Shown piece after piece: positions 45,670 through 64,000 of a DNA stretch of 64,000 nucleotides. Source of the stretch: Alligator mississippiensis (Eukaryota; Chordata; Crocodylia; Alligatoridae); NCBI RefSeq assembly GCF_030867095.1, contig NC_081829.1, forward strand, positions 68,283,181 to 68,347,180. The letters are read 5' to 3'. Each line of letters begins with the position of its first letter. Positions within the stretch are counted from its first letter, which is position 1. The position numbers were made by a program, and so were the translations under genes. Below the pieces are notes generated by a model. The model made no database searches, had not been told where the DNA came from, and worked only from the letters and a program-made list of their open reading frames with translations.

Positions 45670-45849
45670 AGTGCTGCTTTAGAAAAGAGGGTCTTGAGCT
45701 CCCAACACTGGTGCAACTGTAGGGGGTAGGGTACAGGACAGAGCATGGCTCTGTTCTATTTGCCAAAATTGAGAAGGCATTTAGCTAAGTGACAAAGGGG
45801 GTGATTTATTGCTGGCATTTCTAGGCAAATGAGTAAAGGTATCTTAACA

Positions 45850-46325
45850 CAAAGCTGGCCAACTTCTAAGTGGCCTGGGACCACATGCCACACAGCCCAC
45901 ATCTGCAGGGACTGCACCAGTGAGAGCCATAGGCTCTCAGGCCTGTATAACTCATGCCCCCACCCCCAGCTGCACTACATGCCTGGGTGTTCCCAGTCCA
46001 CTGGGTGCCCTTCCCCACCCCTGGCTGCACTAGGCACAGAAAATCTTCCCCACACTGTACCAGGTGCTGCCCTCACCCTAATATTCCCAGCTCCCCTGCT
46101 GCATGGTGCTTTCTGTGCTTTGGGATGCTGGCTCCCCCAGCTTACACACTACAGGATCTTGGGCTGCACCAACCTGCCCTTGTGGTGGGGAAGTGGAAGC
46201 TGCAGGGAAAGAGGGCCCAGAGACCCTGGCTGCTTCTGCAGGCAGATGGATGAGGGAGTGTTGCCCAGGTAGAAATCTGAGGGGTGCAATTTAGCCCCTT
46301 GCAAGCCACCAGTTGGACAGCCCTG
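45850..46325. mobile_element. Possible decayed hAT element downstream of ANKRD1
   Basis: The left side is CAAAGCTGGCCAACTTCTAA and the right side CCACCAGTTGGACAGCCCTG, which are inverted in the style of CAGGGCTGTCCAAC hAT ends. The flanks share only part of an octamer. The centre is GC-rich without a recognisable protein. It ends about 70 bases before the ANKRD1 poly(A) region. Confidence 0.5.
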
Positions 46326-46394
46326 ATCTAAGGTAGTTGACAAAAACAGGGCTTCTTCTGCACTACTGCATAAGCAGGATCTACTCAAACAGAT

Positions 46395-47276
46395 AAAAAG
46401 AGCCACACAGTTTATTAAATCTTAAATAGGATCAATACAAAATGTACATAAAAAGCGGTACAAATTTTACAAATATACATCATCTGTATTTCATTCTCCA
46501 ATTATCAGGCTGTGCATTGCTATGCCTAGAACTTCTGAGGTGCATGTTTCTTCCACTCTTATTCTCTTACTTTCATCACGTGACATTTGAACCCAGTGGT
46601 CCAACCAATTAACATCTGACATCAGTGCTTGAGCTTCCTTGTCAGTAGATTGTCCAGTGTGTAAACCCAATTATGAACTGCTCCTTTAATTCCACTTGGC
46701 ATTTCTAAACCTATTGCCTTCCACATATTGCCACTTGTTTAACAGCTTATTCTAATACAGACAATTTGGCAAAGATGGAATAACAGTTACAAATATTAGC
46801 TCTTTAGATCTACTGAAAGACTTAAGATGTGAAGCCACTAGTATACTTGGAAATGCTGTAAAGATTTAAAAGAAGACGGAGAGGCCCAAGAGGGTTAATA
46901 TTGCTGACTGAGGTGACCACAATTAGTAATTGAAACTCCATTTAAAAGTAGTAGTAACATTACTTGTGATCGAGATGAACAGTGGATAGCCACTGAAGGA
47001 CAGCAAGAAAAAACTTACAAAATAAAAAATAAATAAGAATAAATAAAGCAATTTTACTTCCAGTGGAATTGGAACACTTAAACAGTCTTTTTGATTCTTT
47101 TTCTGCGTTTTCCTACAGTATTCCAACAAAGGCATGTATAAATAATAGAGTAGGACCAGCAATTTGTAGTTGGTAAAAACAGTATGTTCAGGGCTATTTT
47201 TCATCAGGCTGGTTATGGTACCTTTTAAAATCCCATTTTACAACTGCTAAAGAAGAGACCGAGGTTTTTTTCCTCT
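46395..47276 (-). other. ANKRD1 3' UTR (predicted)
   Basis: This AT-rich stretch runs from the stop codon to just past the AATAAA at 46416-46411. No ORF continues the protein. The extent is inferred from the poly(A) signal. Confidence 0.55.
46411..46416 (-). terminator. ANKRD1 poly(A) signal (AATAAA, minus strand)
   Basis: A canonical AATAAA on the minus strand lies about 860 bases after the ANKRD1 stop codon, giving a 3' UTR of about 0.9 kb, similar to what I recall for mammalian ANKRD1. No earlier minus-strand AATAAA was noticed. Confidence 0.65.
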
Positions 47277-55428
<8,152 letters not shown>

Positions 55429-55516
55429 GTTTGCTGGTTGTTGTTAGTTGTACTCCTTTATGGATAAGACACCCAGTGCTCAAGTCAGCTCTGCTGAGAC
55501 CACCAGCCTATCTTAG

Positions 55517-55524
55517 CTTATATA
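55517..55524 (-). promoter_or_regulatory. ANKRD1 TATA box (TATATAAG)
   Basis: TATATAAG on the minus strand lies about 90 bases upstream of the ANKRD1 start codon. It predicts a transcription start near 55490 and a 5' UTR of about 60 bases. A TATA-driven promoter fits a strongly inducible muscle gene. An M-CAT-like CATTCCA word lies at 55618-55624. Confidence 0.75.
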
Positions 55525-55624
55525 TCTTTGGGGAACTTAGCTTGGGTGAGATAATCTTCCAACCTGGGAAACCAGATATGCCCCTTGGATTTGCCAGCTC
55601 AGAGGTAGGTTCATTTTCATTCCA

Positions 55625-56809
55625 GGCGTGTTAACTAGCCAGATCTAGTGTCAAGAGAGAAGGGGGGACATCAGTTGGGAGCTAGGTTGAGTCTCACTGT
55701 CTAACCGCACTGAATATGTGAATTGGTATGAAATGTGAGATCATCATTCCTTTGTCAGTGACACCATAGCTCAGAAATGCTAGTCATTCTAACTTCCCAG
55801 TGCCCACTAGGACAGCTGTCTGTTGATATTGCATTATATCTTTTTTTTACTGACTTTCAAATGACTATGAGACACCGGAAAGGGTAAGTGACCCATTTAG
55901 AGTACTTGTGGTAATGTCTTTCTGATAAGTGGATGACCCCTTAAGTTTTGGGAAGGCATTCTTTTCATTGCCATCTATTTTTGGATGGTAAACAGTTTAG
56001 AGGAAAAGCTTTCTCTCATCATGATGGCACTCTTCTATATTTGTTGGAAGGAATTCTCTGAAGGGATTACTAAACCAGAATGATGTCTCTAGTGCTAAAA
56101 AGGCCTATGACCTGATAAGTTACAATCAGTATAAGATCTCAAAACAGCTAGCTTTGCATTTTTCCTGGAAATCGTCACCAGTCATAAACAGAGTAGTAAA
56201 TTATATCCAGTTACTTTCTGAAAAAGTAAAATCACTGCTGCTTTCAGAGGCAATATTTTCCTTTTGAGCCTGAGGGACTTTGAGAAGAGAGAGAACCTAG
56301 TCAGCAAATGGATTAAGGCTGATACATATTAAATAAAGAGGAACTTGCAGACAGAAGGAACTTCTACTGACCATGAAAAACCATATGTGGGCAAGCTCCT
56401 CTACTTATGTAAATTGGTGTCTGTGATGCTGACCTTTCAAGGTGCCCATCCTCTCCTAAACTATCCACTAGTAATTCGAGTATGTTCAAATGTATCTGCT
56501 AGGCACCATTATACCTACCCTGTGCTCTCCCTTTTGCTGAAACAAAGCTGAACATCAGGTGCTTCCTTTACTGATTAGAATATTTGTGACATTGGAAGGT
56601 AAACCCCAGAGCTAAAACAGAGTATGTGGGACAGCCTTTCTAAAATTCTTTTCCCAAATACTAATACCTCCATATGTTATTCCAAAAGAGTTATTTTCTA
56701 CATGGCATTATTATCTGCTTCCAAAATACATTTGTATTCCTGCTCTATGTTTACTAGAACAGGAGCCAGCTTGGCTTGGCTTTGCCTTGTTTGTAACTGA
56801 CATAACATG
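55625..56809. other. Region upstream of ANKRD1, no gene
   Basis: No gene or clear repeat was recognised. The first few hundred bases may hold distal ANKRD1 control sites, but none is claimed. Confidence 0.5.
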
Positions 56810-57795
56810 GGGTGCATCTACATGAGACATTTTGCTACAAAGTAGATTAATCTGTGCAGTAAAGCACCACAGTCTACACAGTTAGTACCTGTAAATACAG
56901 GTACTAAATTAACTGTGCAGTACTGCACTTGTAGACTCTGACCAAGAGCAAATTTGCTCCTGGTCAAACTAGGCACCAGAGGGCCACAGAGGATGAGCTC
57001 TCTGTCTCCAGTCCTGGTGCTGCACAGCTCCTGCCTGGAGCTGATCAGTGCTAGAACTAGGGAACTCTCTTCTCTCTCCCCTCTTCCCCAATCCCAGCTC
57101 CCAGCCTAAAGCTGAGAGCTCTGGAGAGTGAGTGGGAGCTGGGAACCCAGCCCTGCTCACTCTCTGGCATAGTTCTGCATGGTGTGGAGGTAGGAACTCT
57201 AGCCCCCGCTCACTCTCTGGAGTTCTCAGCTCTGTGTGGTGCAAAGCTGCTCTGGGGGCAGGCAGGGACTGGGAACCTAAGCAAGGGAGCTGCTGGTCAG
57301 CCCTGTGCCCCCCCCCCCCCCGATTTGGCAGGAAGCTGTTCAGGAACTGCACAAGGCTCACTGGCAGCTGCCCCACTTGCAGAACAGTTCCTGGCCAGCC
57401 CCATGCTGAGTGGAGGGGCCTGCCTAGCAGGAGGCTCACTAGCAGTTGCCCCACACCTGGGACAGCTCCCAGTAAACCCCCTCCCAGGCAGGGAAACCCA
57501 GCCTGAGAGGGGGCATTGCTGGCAGCAGTATGTCCTGATGTGCACAGGGACAGGAGAGCTCTGCTGGCTGCAACGGTGCTGTCTTCCCAGCCCCATGCAC
57601 ATCATCACCCACCCTGGCCCCTGTGTCCCTTGCCAGCCCCCAGACTAGCATCTGGGGGAGTCTAGAGCTTTCCCTGGCTACTGCACTGGGGCAGAGCAGA
57701 GTGGGAACAACGGGGTGCATATGTAGATGTGCTCCCTGGGAAGGCTTACTGTGCAGTAAGCCTAAAATGCATGAATAGCACATGTAGATGTGCCC
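56810..57795. mobile_element. TIR element (GGGGTGCATCTACATG type) with GC-rich interior
   Basis: The left end GGGGTGCATCTACATG and the right end CATGTAGATGTGCCC are inverted. A subterminal pair also occurs: 'acagttagtacctgtaaata' with nearby 'gtactaaattaactgt'. The 700-base centre is GC-rich, has a C12 run near 57309-57320 and contains inverted repeats (for example 'gctcactctctgg' against 'ccagagagtgag'-like sequence). No target duplication could be settled, so the superfamily is unknown. Long ORFs on both strands are compositional. Confidence 0.7.
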
Positions 57796-58978
57796 AGGAA
57801 CTCTTAAACTCTCACAATGTGGACCACATTTTACTAGAGAAATAATCTTTTGAGCTTTTAACATCTGCAGTTACATGCACCTCCTCATAGTCAGCAGAAG
57901 CTGGTAGAAGAATGACATGGGAAGGAAAATGTTAGGCATGTTGACAGAATGGTTAAAAAATAGCTTAAGAAACTGTAACTTGTCTCATCTTGTTACATTT
58001 GAAGCATGGTTTTTCTTTACATTTAATTTCTTTAAAAGGGGCTTGATATATGAAACTCTGCAAGCAAAGTCCTAAATTAGAAGGACAAGGGAGATGGAGC
58101 CTTCCCTGAAACTGGTTCACTGATCTGGAACTCAAATGAGTTTGTCCATCAGTCTGTAGAGAAAAACCTACTACTTTGACTCAGACTTCCTATGGTACCA
58201 TCACAGAAAATGAACACAGTCAGTATTTTTTTAAGAAGCCCAGCTCCTGATGACTAGAGGGAATAGAGAAAAATAAATATTTGTAATGTTTAAGATGCCT
58301 GAATAGCAGTAATGGATGACAGATTTAAACAAAGGCTGGCTGAGTGTAAAATCTGAATTCAGTTGGTGTTTAATGATTGAAACTATAATTTTGTCTGTGT
58401 TGTTCCCTTGGCATCAGAAAAGTTACATTGTTTTATATTAGCTGAGACTTGAGCCAAGGTCCTTAGCACAATCCCCATCTTCCAATTTTAGGGGAAGTAG
58501 CACAATTATCCATTAGCTAGTGGTGCACTACAGTTACTTAATCATCTTTCAACCACTGATTTCCCATATCTACTTTAAGTTAATAATAGCAGGTGGTCAG
58601 TGATAGGCATGTGTAATGGAATTCTGGAGAGCACAGGTCAAACTGCTATGGGCAGAGCAAAGGTTTGCAATGTGCGAGTCAGTTGAATACAGCCAAGATT
58701 GTAACAAAAAGCATGAAGGGCAGTAAAATCAACAGGATGTAGAAATAAGTAGTAGTTACATTCCTTGCTACTCCTTGAGAAGATATTTGGCTGTTGTAAG
58801 GATTTATTTTTAAATAACTATTAAATAGTTTCTAGCAGAATGAAAAAAAAAGTTTATACATTATATACAAGATATTTCCATGTTGCATGAAGCATATTAT
58901 CATGTTTTCAATGCAGTCATCATATTGAAGCTATATTTATACTGAGAACCTGTGCTCTTGGCTCTTGTTTTCAAAGAT
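57796..58978. other. Intergenic, no gene recognised
   Basis: Ordinary AT-rich sequence with no recognisable gene or repeat. Confidence 0.5.
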
Positions 58979-59626
58979 GGTGGCTGTGTGAAATATCACC
59001 GACCATTTCGTTTTGACACTGTTTTGACCAATTTCAAGGTCAAAACAGCAAAATCAGAATGAAACAAAGACTGTCAAAATAGCCTCAAAACAAAACAAGG
59101 CTAAGTCAAAACATCTTGACCATAGCCTGGGGATGGGAAGTCAGTCCAGCTGGGCTGACTTCCCATCCCCAGTGCAAGATCTGGCAGGGGGCACTAGATC
59201 CCCATCCCTGGTGCTAGATCGCACTGGGGGTGGAAGACAGCTCAGCTGGGCTGCTTTCCCATCCGCGCCACTAGATCGCACCAGGGCAGGGGGAAGAAGG
59301 CAGCCCAGCTGGGCTGCTTTCTCATTCCCAACACTAGATTGCACCGGGGCCGGAAGGCAGCCCAGGTTCCTTCCACCCTGTGGTGCGATCTAGTACTGGG
59401 GATGGGAAGTCAGCCCAGCTGGGCTGCCTCCGACCCCCCGGCACGATCTAGCACGGGGAATGGGAAGTCAGCCCAGCTGACTTCCCATCCCCAGCAAAAT
59501 GTCAAAACAGCCTTTCTGTTTTGATGGAATGAAACAACTGTTTTGACTCTAAATGAAATTCAAAATGGAATACTGTTCTATCAAAACTCAAGGTGAAATG
59601 GAATGGTGCCGTTTTGCACAGCCCTA
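58979..59626. mobile_element. TAGGGCTGT-type element with palindromic minisatellite
   Basis: The left end (GGTGGCTGTGTGAAATA) is a mutated form of TAGGGCTGTGTGAAA. The right end is GTTTTGCACAGCCCTA. Subterminal regions are rich in GTTTTGAC/GTCAAAAC words, and the centre is the minisatellite at 59128-59500. No convincing target duplication was found. It is the same family type as 14593-15582 and 22295-22936. Confidence 0.75.
59128..59500. repeat. Palindrome-based GC-rich minisatellite
   Basis: Five to six degenerate units at 52-92 base spacing each carry CAGC(C/T)CAGCTGGGCTG, itself a palindrome, separated by a 'cactagatcgcac'-type word. Both ends of the array carry near-perfect palindromes of about 42 bases around 'gggaagtcag'. 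Confidence 0.8.
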
Positions 59627-60009
59627 GCCATGTGCCTTCTACAAGGCCATTTCCATGACTCTCTGTGTCTTTCTACAACTCCTAATTTAGTATAGATTAG
59701 TATGAAAACTTATTTGTTGAAAAGTGATTGAATTTTATTAGTAAATGTTAAGAATCACGAACCCAAAAAGATGACAAAGCCATACGGGAAATAGTCCCTT
59801 GGTCGGACACTCTGAAACATAAAAGGGATGGGGGTGAGGAGGGGAATGCAACTAAGTTACAGAAAATACAATGTTAGCCAACTAAGCCCAGGGGTAAGGG
59901 GAGGGGGTCACAACGCTGAGAGAGAGAGAAGATAGATACACACAAACCCATACAATGGTTCACAATGGTGTAGGGGGTAGGTTGAAAAAGCTTCTCAGTC
60001 TATAGAGTC

Positions 60010-60483
60010 TTATCATGGGGATCCTCTTCAGGTGGAGTGGAGTGGAGTGGAGTGGTCCATCTTTGAATGTTCCTCTCAGAGTCCATCAGGTACAGAGGGG
60101 GATTCAGGCGGTCTCCTCTGGGTCTGGTCCAGCGGCGGCCGGTCTGGTGGGGTTAGTGTATTGGCCATGGCCTGTGATGTGCTCAATGTAGGTGTCATGG
60201 GACCAATGGATGGTGTCGGACACTATGAGGTGGCGCATCAGCTTGGCGTAACGGTGGGAGACACAGCAGGCACACAGGACACTCGCGTTGCTGGGGTCCC
60301 AGGCTCTGAGCATTCCTACAATGAGCTTACCAACTGTCCATCAATGTGTAGGGAGGCACACAGGTCGAGCCTGCTGGGGCTGCCTGCCACAGCCTGAAAG
60401 AGTGGTTCCATGGCCAAGTTGAAAATGATGGGGCTGAGGGGTCAGCCCTGTCTCACCCCCAATTGGATGGGGATCTTGTCAGT
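60010..60483 (-). mobile_element. LINE fragment, R2/NeSL-like, distal part (split by CR1)
   Basis: Minus-strand translation gives TDKIPIQLGVRQG, then PLSPIIFNLAMEPLFQAVAG, the palm block of a reverse transcriptase. The 60313-60104 frame, encoding LRAWDPSNASVLCACCVSHR, follows. It is the downstream continuation of 62783-63480 in the same strand, separated by a CR1. A (GGAGT)n run lies at about 60030-60055. A stop in RQG*PLSP and frame changes show decay. Confidence 0.7.
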
Positions 60484-62782
60484 CTCTCTTGGCAACGGGG
60501 GATGATATGGTAGGAGACCTACAAATTGGTAGTCACCTGGGGGACAGTGATCACCAAATAATAGAATTCACCATAAGACGTCGAGTGGGTAAGGTAACTA
60601 GTAGGGTGAAAGTACTAGACTTTAGGAAAGCTGATTTCAATGAACTCAGGCGATTAGTCAACGACGCACTGCAGAGTAGGAGTTTTGAAGAGATGGGAGC
60701 CCAGGAAGGGTGGCTGTGCCTTAAGGAAATGATCCTTTGGGCACAGAAGGAGACGATCCCGATGCGAGGAAAAAGAGGGAAAGGGGCCAGGAGGCTTCCT
60801 TGGCTGACCAGAGAAATCCAGGGCAGCCTGCGGACTAAAAGGGGAGCATATAAAATGGGGAAACGGGGAGAGATTACCAAACGGGGAGTATACCTCCTCT
60901 GCTCGCACTTGCAGGGAGGCAGTTAGACGGGCCAAAGCTACCATGGAGCTGAGGATGGCATCCCAAGTAAAGGATAACAAAAATTGTTTTTTAGATACAT
61001 AGGGAGTAAAAGGAAGGCCCAGGGTGGAATAGGACCCCTACTAAATGGGCAGAAGCAATTGGTGACGGACAGGGGGGTCAAGGCTGAACTCAACGAGTTC
61101 TTTGCCTCAGTGTTCCTAAGTGAGGGGCACGACAAGGCTCTCACTAGGACTGTAGAGAGGTAGCAGCAAGGCACCAGACTGCCATGCGTAGACCCTGAGA
61201 TGGTGTAGAGTCACTTGGAGGAACTGGATGCCTTTGTTGGCAGGCCCGGATGAGCTCCATCCGAGGGTACTGAAGGCACTGGCTAACATCGTTGCACAGC
61301 CACTGGCAGTAATATTTGAACACTCGTGGCGCATGGGCCAGGTCCCGGAGGACTGGAAAAGGGCCAATGTGGTCCCCATTTTCAAGAAGGGGAGGAAAGA
61401 GGACCCGGGCAACTATAGGCCAGTCAGTCTCACTTCCATCCTTGGCAAAGTCTTTGAAAAAATTATCAAGGCTCATATTTGCGAGAGCCCGGCAGGACAA
61501 ATTATGCTGAGGGGCAACCAGCATGGGTTCATAGCAGGTAGATCATGCCTGACTAATAATCTAGTCTCTTTTTATGACCAAGTTACAAAATACCTGGACG
61601 CAGGAGTAAGGGTTGATGTCGTATACTTAGACTTCAGGAAGGCCTTCGATACAGCATCCCACACCATACTGGTGAACAAGTTAAGAGGCTGTGACTTAGA
61701 TGACTACACAGTCTGGTGGGTGGCGAATTGGCTAGAGGGTCGCACTCAGAGAGTCGTGGTGGATGGGTCGGTATCGACCTGGAAGGGTGTGGGCAGTGGG
61801 GTCCCGCAGTGCTCGGTCCTTGGACCGATACTTTTCAATATCTTCATCAGTGACTTGGACGAGGGAGTGAAGTGTACTCTGTCCAAGTTTGCGGATGACA
61901 CAAAATTGTGGGGAGAAGTGGACACGCCGGAGGGCAGGGAACAACTACAAGCAGACCTGGACAGGTTGGACATATGGGCGGAAAACAACAGAATGCAATT
62001 CAACATGGAGAAATGCAAAGTGCTGCACTTAGGGAGGAAAAATGTCCAGCATACCTACTGCCTAGGGAATGACCTGCTTGGTGGCATGGAAGTGGAAAGG
62101 GATCTTGGAGTCCTAGTGGAATCCAAGATGAACATGAGTTGGCAGTGTGACAAAGCCATCAGAAAAGCTAATGGCACTTTATCGTGCATCAGCAGATGCA
62201 TGACGAATAGATCCAAGGAGGTGATACTTCCCCTCTATCGGGCGCTGGTCAGACCGCAGTTGGAATGCTGCATGCAGTTTTGGGCGCCGCAATTCAAGAG
62301 AGATGTGGATAACCTGGAGAGGGTCCAGAGAAGGGCCACTCGTATGGTTAAGGGCTTGCAGGCCAAGCCCTATGAGGAGAGACTGGGGCACCTGGACCTC
62401 TTCAGCCTCCGCAAGAGAAGGTTGAGAGGCGACCTTGTGGGTGCCTATAAGTTCATCACAGGGGCACAGAAGGGAATTGGTGACGTTTTATTCACCAAGG
62501 CACCCCCGGGGGTTACAAGAAATAATGGCCATAAACTAGCAGAGAGCAGATTTAGACTAGATATTAGGAAGAACTTCTTCACAGTTAGAGTGGCCAGGGT
62601 CTGGAATGGGCTCCCAAGAGAGGTGGTGCTCTCCCCTACCCTGGGGGTCTTCAAGAGGAGGTTAGATAAGCATCTAGCTGGGGTCATCTGAACCCAGCAC
62701 TCTTTCCTGCCTATGCAGGGGGTCGGACTCGATGATCTATTGAGGTCCCTTCCGACCCAAGCATCTATGAATCTATGAATCT
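60484..62782 (+). mobile_element. CR1 LINE, 5'-truncated with long open RT frame
   Basis: The copy begins in the endonuclease domain (LGDSDHQIIEFTIRRRVGK near 60538) and is broken once or more before 61228. From 61228 to 62691 one open frame of 487 codons covers the reverse transcriptase and C-terminus: [51 protein letters not shown], an intact catalytic FADD at 61888-61899, then [12 protein letters not shown] and [20 protein letters not shown] to a stop. The 3' end shows 'gactcgatgatc', 'gaggtcccttccgaccc' and repeated ATCTATGA units. It interrupts an antisense LINE and is the youngest-looking autonomous element in the window. Confidence 0.95.
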
Positions 62783-63480
62783 CCATCAGTGGTATGGACA
62801 GTTCTGGTGCAGCCACGGTAGAGCTTCCACACTAGGTTAATGACGCTGTGTGGTAGGCCAAGCTCACGGAGGGTGCAGAGGATGTGGTGGTGGGGCATGG
62901 AGCTAAAGGTATTGGACATGTCCAGTCATGCCGCTGTGCACTGCTTCCTGGTCCTCTGGGTGTTGTCCAGGGCCATCTGGAGGGTGAAGTTGTGTTTGTA
63001 GCAGCCGTCTTGACATGAAGCCCTTCTGGTTCCAGCTGATAGCCCTGTCGGTCACTGCCCAGCTGGTGATATGGGCCACCAAGCAGCTAGCATACAGTTT
63101 CACGATGATGGAGCACAGAGCGATGGGTCTCCAGTTTCCCACGTCAGTCGGGTCTTCCTTCTTGTGGATGTGGACCGTCGTGGTCCTCTTCCTGTTAGTG
63201 GGTGTGTGCTGGAACTCTCTGCACCTGTTGAAGAGAAAAGAGAGAATAAGGCAGCCTGGGTCGTGCTTCTTCAAGAGGCTGTACCTGATGCCGTCCCTGC
63301 TGGGGGTAGTGTCCCTGGTTCTCTTGAGCCAGGTCTCCACCTCCTGCACTGTGAAGGTGTCCTCAGACTCTTCTACGGTGGGGCTGGGGGTCAGAGCTTC
63401 AACGGTCACAGGCCATAGGGCTGCAGCTTCCACTGGGAGGTTGAAGACCCTGTTGAAATAGGTAAACAGAGTCTCCCGGG
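62783..63480 (-). mobile_element. LINE fragment, R2/NeSL-like, proximal RT part
   Basis: Minus-strand frame 63931-62903 carries, from about 63480 onwards, TFTVQEVETWLKRTRDTTPS, DGIRYSLLKKHDPGCLILSF, TVHIHKKEDPTDVGNWRPIA and SWNQKGFM. A further frame has MALDN-type and MSNTFSSMPHHHI-type blocks and ends NLVWKLYRGCTRTVHTTDGE at the CR1 junction. The IHKK...NWRPIAL and QKGF style resembles restriction-like-endonuclease LINEs (NeSL or R2 group) rather than CR1 or the LINE at 5035-6065. The clade call is inference. Upstream sequence to 63931 stays open but is not recognisable. Confidence 0.65.
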
Positions 63481-64000
63481 GGACCTGGCAGAAAGCTGAG
63501 GAAGCATGTACCTCTCCTCTCCCCCACCCCCCCACCCAGCAGTTAAGTCTGTGGGGGAAGCATCGAGGGGAGGGAAAAGGGCTGTAGGGGGAACAGATTG
63601 AGGCTCCAGTGGTAAGGGAGGGAGTGGGGCAGGGGCAGGGGCTGGGGTGAATGGGGCCCTGGCTGGGCCGGGTGATGAGACAATCGGAGCCTGAGCAGCT
63701 CATCCAGGGGTGCATGGGGGCTCCTGCCGCTCTACACACCCTGGCAGATGCCCAGGGGGCATGTGGCCACATGATCTGTGTCTGGGGTGGAGGCGGCTGC
63801 CACAGCCTGCATACAGGCTGCCTTGCGACCCTACCTGCTGCCCCAAGTTTGGGGGTGCTGAGCCTTGTTAGCCCTGGTCTTCCACTGCCTATGCCACACA
63901 CACATACAACACACATATACATACCACACACACACCACTAGTAATAGTTAACCATTGTTTGTTTATTCATGCTGGATTAGTGCCCTATTGGCTAATTGTA
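63481..64000. other. GC-rich end of the window
   Basis: The sequence to about 63880 is GC-rich and keeps a minus-strand frame open into the LINE, so it may be a poorly conserved N-terminal or upstream part of that element. A CA-rich microsatellite lies at about 63895-63935. Confidence 0.4.

Noticed and set aside
56969-57864. ORFs of 100-160 codons upstream of ANKRD1
   Set aside because: They lie within the GC-rich centre of a TIR element, on both strands, without recognisable domains.
59128-59500. CRISPR-like array because of regularly spaced repeats
   Set aside because: The units are diverged and unevenly spaced, lie inside a transposon, and the genome is eukaryotic. It is a minisatellite.

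Overview
The window is vertebrate nuclear DNA and reads as a sauropsid genome, most likely a crocodilian (a turtle is the main alternative). The reasons are long interrupted genes with GT-AG introns, amniote-like RPP30 and ANKRD1 proteins, CR1 LINEs with the usual 3' end, a Penelope-like element, and many non-autonomous hAT transposons with 8-bp target duplications. The species call is inference.

Two host genes could be built exon by exon and both look complete. RPP30 (plus strand, coding 11878-42901, 11 exons, 268 codons) encodes the p30 subunit of RNase P/MRP. ANKRD1 (minus strand, coding 55428-47277, 9 exons, 319 codons) encodes the cardiac ankyrin repeat protein CARP. They converge tail to tail, as in other amniotes. 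RPP30 starts in a GC-rich, TATA-less promoter with ZNF143-, NRF1- and CRE-type sites. ANKRD1 has a TATA box, as expected of a strongly regulated muscle gene.

Layout: 1-11.5 kb is intergenic and holds hAT elements, a decayed LINE and a CR1 tail. 11.6-43.2 kb is RPP30, whose large introns carry a Penelope-like element (intron 5), a probable solo LTR inside a hAT terminus (intron 5), a CR1 split by a 1.76-kb hAT (intron 7) and two hAT elements inserted back to back (intron 10). 43.2-46.4 kb is the convergent intergenic region with a fold-back MITE and a tRNA-Gly-derived SINE. 46.4-55.5 kb is ANKRD1, whose introns are almost free of recognisable repeats. 55.5-64 kb is upstream of ANKRD1 and holds two GC-rich TIR elements and a CR1 inserted into an antisense LINE that resembles the restriction-like-endonuclease group (R2/NeSL type).

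No new multigene system was found. The most unusual material is in the mobile elements: non-autonomous transposons with different termini share an interior segment, several interiors are built from alternating inverted modules, and the Penelope-like element has a near-perfect inverted repeat around a hammerhead-like core. Functions and families are from memory of the protein families and from reading the sequence; no database search was run.
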